A stretch of DNA of 16,029 nt, taken from positions 1-16,029 of the forward strand of contig CANRJI010000013.1 of assembly GCA_947630885.1 (NCBI GenBank). Direction: 5' to 3'. Positions 13,478 through 16,029 of the stretch are shown piece by piece. This DNA is from an uncultured Bacilli bacterium. Its GTDB lineage: Bacteria; Bacillota_I; Bacilli_A; RF39; UBA660. Numbering within the stretch: position 1 is the stretch's first letter; every line of letters starts with the position of its first letter. Both the position numbers and the translations under genes were made by a program. The notes under the pieces were generated by a model, which did not search any database, was not told the DNA's origin, and saw only the letters and a list, made by a program, of their open reading frames with translations.

Positions 13478-15499
13478 TCAATGATTTTTTTCAAATTCAT
13501 CTATTTCTTTCATTATTTGTTTACGTTTTTCCGGATCCGTCTCTTTATTATATTTATCAACTAAAGCAGCATGCTCATCTTGTACTTGTTTAGCTTTTTG
13601 TGCCTCACTAACAGAATCTTTTCTAGAACCTCCAAATGTTTCAACTATCTCAATTGTAGGAGTTTCTTGTTGCTGAGATTGAGTCTGTTGAGGTTGAGGA
13701 GCAGCATCCGGAATTTCATTAGGCGTATAATCAGGAATATCAGAAGCAGTTTTAGTAATATTTTTATAGTATGAATGACTTGCTTCACGTCTAGCATCAT
13801 CTTCATATCTTTTCTTGTTAATATCATGATCACTCTGCGCTTGATCTAACTTGGACTGCGCTATTCTTTGATTTTTTGTAACAACATCAAGAGATTTTGT
13901 AACATTTTCTAGATTTTGCGCAGCAATCGCCTTTTGCTCAGCAGTAGCATTTGGATCAGTGTTAAGTTCATAATATTTTTTATAAGCTGCATCGTAACTT
14001 TTCTCTACAGCTTTCAATTCATCATCAGCACTCTTTTTTGCTTTTTTTGCAGCTTGCAAAGCAGAATATGTAGCTCTATATTCTTTATTTTTAAAAGCTT
14101 CTTCAGGTAAGTCATCGCCATATCTATTATATAATTTCATACCCTCTTCTTTTAAATCACGATCCCTTTTTGCATCCATTTCAGCTTGGTTTTTATTTTT
14201 AATAACTTCAGCACGTCCTGGAAGCCACTTATCCATTGCTTGACCAAACTTACTTCTTGGAGCAGGCAACCCATGTATTTTCCTATCAGCGAAAGTAGCA
14301 GTTTTCATACCAGCCTTAGGTAACCATCCCAAAGGAGAATTCCAAGCAGCTTTTCCAATATCTCTAAGCGGATCCACAACATTTTTCTTTGGCGATAACC
14401 CAAAACTAAATTTACCACCAAAGTTAGGAAAGATTTCTTTTAACAAGTCCGGAACCTTTTTAGCAAACAATAACAATCCAACAACAAGTAAAATCATTAT
14501 CCAAACTTTAGTTATTCCCGTTGGATTGCCCATACTTGCAAACAAAATACTATCAGCTGCACTAAACTCATCTAAAACAAATCCAGCTAAATAAACAACA
14601 AAATAAATAATAGCAAGTCGCAAAAATAAATCTATATAAGTGGATACGCATAAATTAATCCATTTTTTAAATATTCCTTCCGGATCTGATATATATGATA
14701 AAATTGGAATTGGAGAAATTATCTCAAGAAAGGCAAGTTGAAAAACACGAACCGCGACTTGAACACAATACATAAGAATCAGCCAAGCAACAACACAGCC
14801 AATAATAATTACAAAAAGAGGATTAAAATCAATTGCGTAACTACCATCGTTATTTCGAGCTACTAAAGGAGCAACAGTAGCTTTAAACGAGGCTTCGCCA
14901 TTTTCTACTCTTTCAACAAGTGTATCATAATTATCAAATTGATATCTATCAGAACTAGTAGGATCATAATCAAGAACACCATTATCATAACCATTATCCG
15001 TATAAAAAGAGAAAAACAAATCCGATGCTAACTTTTGTCCAAAATTTCCAACACGAATATTCGACGTATTGCCAAGAATTAGCTTATAAATAACATTATC
15101 AGACGTAGAATCAGCCCCAATAAAAATTCTCTGTATATTCATAGCTTCCTTAAAAATAAAAGGTGTTGTTCCAAGTAAAACTATAGCAATTAACAATCTA
15201 AAAATAATTGATGTAGCCCCTTTTTTATTATCAGTAAGTTTATTTGGATCAATCAGTGCCTGAATCAATGAAAAAATAAGCTTAAAAGTCATAAACAGAC
15301 CAAGTATCATTCCAGCTTTCCTATAAATTTGTGAAACAATAGGACTTCCAAGTAATTCGGCTCGTGATAAAAGATCAAAAATATTATACAAATATGCCAA
15401 AAGGTCATATATAAGTGCAGCAACCAATCCAAAGAAAGACCTAATAGCCTGTTCGATCGCTGCAGCAACATCCGAAAATAATGATAAATTATATATCAT
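13478..15499 (-). CDS. VirB6/TrbL-like polytopic T4SS channel protein
   Basis: Likely inner-membrane channel component of the T4SS, 673 residues. Five to seven membrane segments are visible in the longer numbering (about 22-45, 64-84, 98-117, 228-262 which may be two, 287-312, 332-347), with an exported loop of roughly 110 residues between the third and fourth. FLEIISPIPILSYISDPEGIFKKW in the centre is typical of this family. From about 370 the chain is soluble: basic, Pro/Gly-containing linkers, then a long charged coiled coil (about 430-580), a Gln/Pro-rich stretch and a final charged helix. Start: the ATG at 15497-15499 stands 6 nt from GGAGG; a GTG one codon earlier is too close. It ends with TGA directly followed by TAA. 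It lies 19 nt after the VirB2-like gene. Confidence 0.84.
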   Translation of the reverse strand: MIYNLSLFSDVAAAIEQAIRSFFGLVAALIYDLLAYLYNIFDLLSRAELLGSPIVSQIYRKAGMILGLFMTFKLIFSLIQALIDPNKLTDNKKGATSIIFRLLIAIVLLGTTPFIFKEAMNIQRIFIGADSTSDNVIYKLILGNTSNIRVGNFGQKLASDLFFSFYTDNGYDNGVLDYDPTSSDRYQFDNYDTLVERVENGEASFKATVAPLVARNNDGSYAIDFNPLFVIIIGCVVAWLILMYCVQVAVRVFQLAFLEIISPIPILSYISDPEGIFKKWINLCVSTYIDLFLRLAIIYFVVYLAGFVLDEFSAADSILFASMGNPTGITKVWIMILLVVGLLLFAKKVPDLLKEIFPNFGGKFSFGLSPKKNVVDPLRDIGKAAWNSPLGWLPKAGMKTATFADRKIHGLPAPRSKFGQAMDKWLPGRAEVIKNKNQAEMDAKRDRDLKEEGMKLYNRYGDDLPEEAFKNKEYRATYSALQAAKKAKKSADDELKAVEKSYDAAYKKYYELNTDPNATAEQKAIAAQNLENVTKSLDVVTKNQRIAQSKLDQAQSDHDINKKRYEDDARREASHSYYKNITKTASDIPDYTPNEIPDAAPQPQQTQSQQQETPTIEIVETFGGSRKDSVSEAQKAKQVQDEHAALVDKYNKETDPEKRKQIMKEIDEFEKNH

Positions 15500-15505
15500 C
15501 ACGTA

Positions 15506-15510
15506 CCTCC
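15506..15510 (-). promoter_or_regulatory. Ribosome binding site that fixes the virB6-like start
   Basis: GGAGG on the minus strand, 6 nt before the ATG at 15499 but only 3 nt before the GTG at 15502, which favours the ATG. Confidence 0.7.
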
Positions 15511-15518
15511 TTTTTTAC

Positions 15519-16022
15519 CTAATTAAATATTCCACAATTATCTGGTTGTATAATTGGCCATACTTGATTAGCTAAATTTAAAATTAAATTTAAAATAGTA
15601 GGACCCAAAAAAATTAATACTGCAATTGCAAGTCTTTGCATAAACTTTTTTTGAGATTTTTTCATTTTTTCATCATCGCCAGCAAATACAGCACCACCAA
15701 AATCAACAACACCAAAACCAATTAATATAATTGGAATTGCAATTTTAATAATATTTAAATAACTATTTATTTTATTAACAAGACTTTGGCCAAGGAGCCC
15801 TTCACAATCAATAATGGCATAAATGTTATGCTCTCGCCCATAATTTTCGTATTTTTCTCTCAAAATTGACCATTTGTTGCTTCCATTACTCCAGTGCTTA
15901 TCGGCATAAGAAACAGCAATCAAAAAATTCTTAAAACTCGCATCACGTTCTTCTTGATAATTTAACAGATCAAAACCAACATCAAGCTTAGTTGCAGAAT
16001 CATTAATATCATTTTCAATCAT
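15519..16022 (-). CDS. VirB2-like two-helix T4SS membrane protein (start uncertain, possibly partial)
   Basis: At least 167 residues. The C-terminal part has the layout of the VirB2/TrbC-like proteins of Firmicutes T4SS: CEGLLG (73-78), a hydrophobic segment (about 88-108), a charged cytoplasmic turn AGDDEKMKKSQKKFMQR (114-130) and a second segment (131-152). The ends should face outside. The 70 residues before CEGLLG have no signal peptide, although family members usually have one close to this point. No Shine-Dalgarno sequence precedes the ATG at 16020-16022 in the 7 visible bases, and the frame stays open to the window edge, so the real start may lie beyond it. C73 and C163 would be on the same outer side and might pair. 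It is the first visible gene of the T4SS operon. Role as pilin-like subunit is inferred. Confidence 0.65.
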   Translation of the reverse strand: MIENDINDSATKLDVGFDLLNYQEERDASFKNFLIAVSYADKHWSNGSNKWSILREKYENYGREHNIYAIIDCEGLLGQSLVNKINSYLNIIKIAIPIILIGFGVVDFGGAVFAGDDEKMKKSQKKFMQRLAIAVLIFLGPTILNLILNLANQVWPIIQPDNCGIFN

Positions 16023-16029
16023 TTTTAAA

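Noticed and set aside
13478..13483. Possible use of UGA as tryptophan (mycoplasma code), because the virB6-like gene ends in TGA
   Set aside because: The TGA is followed at once by TAA, no gene needs UGA readthrough, and conserved tryptophans such as those in YIWKGW are TGG.
1..16029. CRISPR array, tRNA, rRNA, insertion sequence or phage structural genes
   Set aside because: No spaced direct repeats, cloverleaf, rRNA-like sequence, transposase or phage capsid/portal motifs were seen; the lysozyme-like domain alone is part of the T4SS hydrolase.

Overview
The window is a low-GC stretch in which every supported gene lies on the minus strand. It most resembles an uncultured, gut-type member of the Bacilli (RF39- or Erysipelotrichia-like). 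The clues are AT-rich codons, short AT-rich promoters, strong AGGAGG ribosome sites, a YunB-type sporulation protein and a SufB-type iron-sulfur assembly protein. All genes read through with UGA as stop and tryptophan as UGG, so the mycoplasma code does not apply. No rRNA, tRNA, CRISPR array, insertion sequence, integrase or relaxase is visible.

In transcription order (from high to low coordinates), the first half (16029 to about 6000) is a Gram-positive type IV secretion system (T4SS). It encodes a VirB2-like two-helix membrane protein (possibly cut by the window edge), a VirB6-like polytopic channel protein with a 300-residue cytoplasmic tail, a PrgI/VirB3-like protein, a VirB4 ATPase carried as two coupled genes, a membrane-anchored double peptidoglycan hydrolase (M23 peptidase plus lysozyme-like domain), a VirB8/TcpC-like protein and a VirD4/TraG-type coupling ATPase. 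The first seven are tightly packed or overlapping. The coupling protein has its own near-consensus promoter and is closed by a strong terminator.

The second half (about 6000 to 1) is housekeeping: a one-domain rhodanese with yunB; sufB overlapping an Amidase_3 cell-wall amidase; ssb; and an XRE repressor followed by asnS (cut at the left edge). Each unit has a recognisable promoter and most are separated by hairpin terminators, so the map divides cleanly into transcription units.

The main interest is a complete-looking envelope-spanning T4SS beside housekeeping genes, with no relaxase or recombinase in view, and several unusual part designs: split VirB4, fused hydrolase, acidic Phe-rich VirD4 tail, long VirB6 tail and paired exported cysteines. 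There are also regulatory palindromes at the promoters of xre, the rhodanese gene and virD4.
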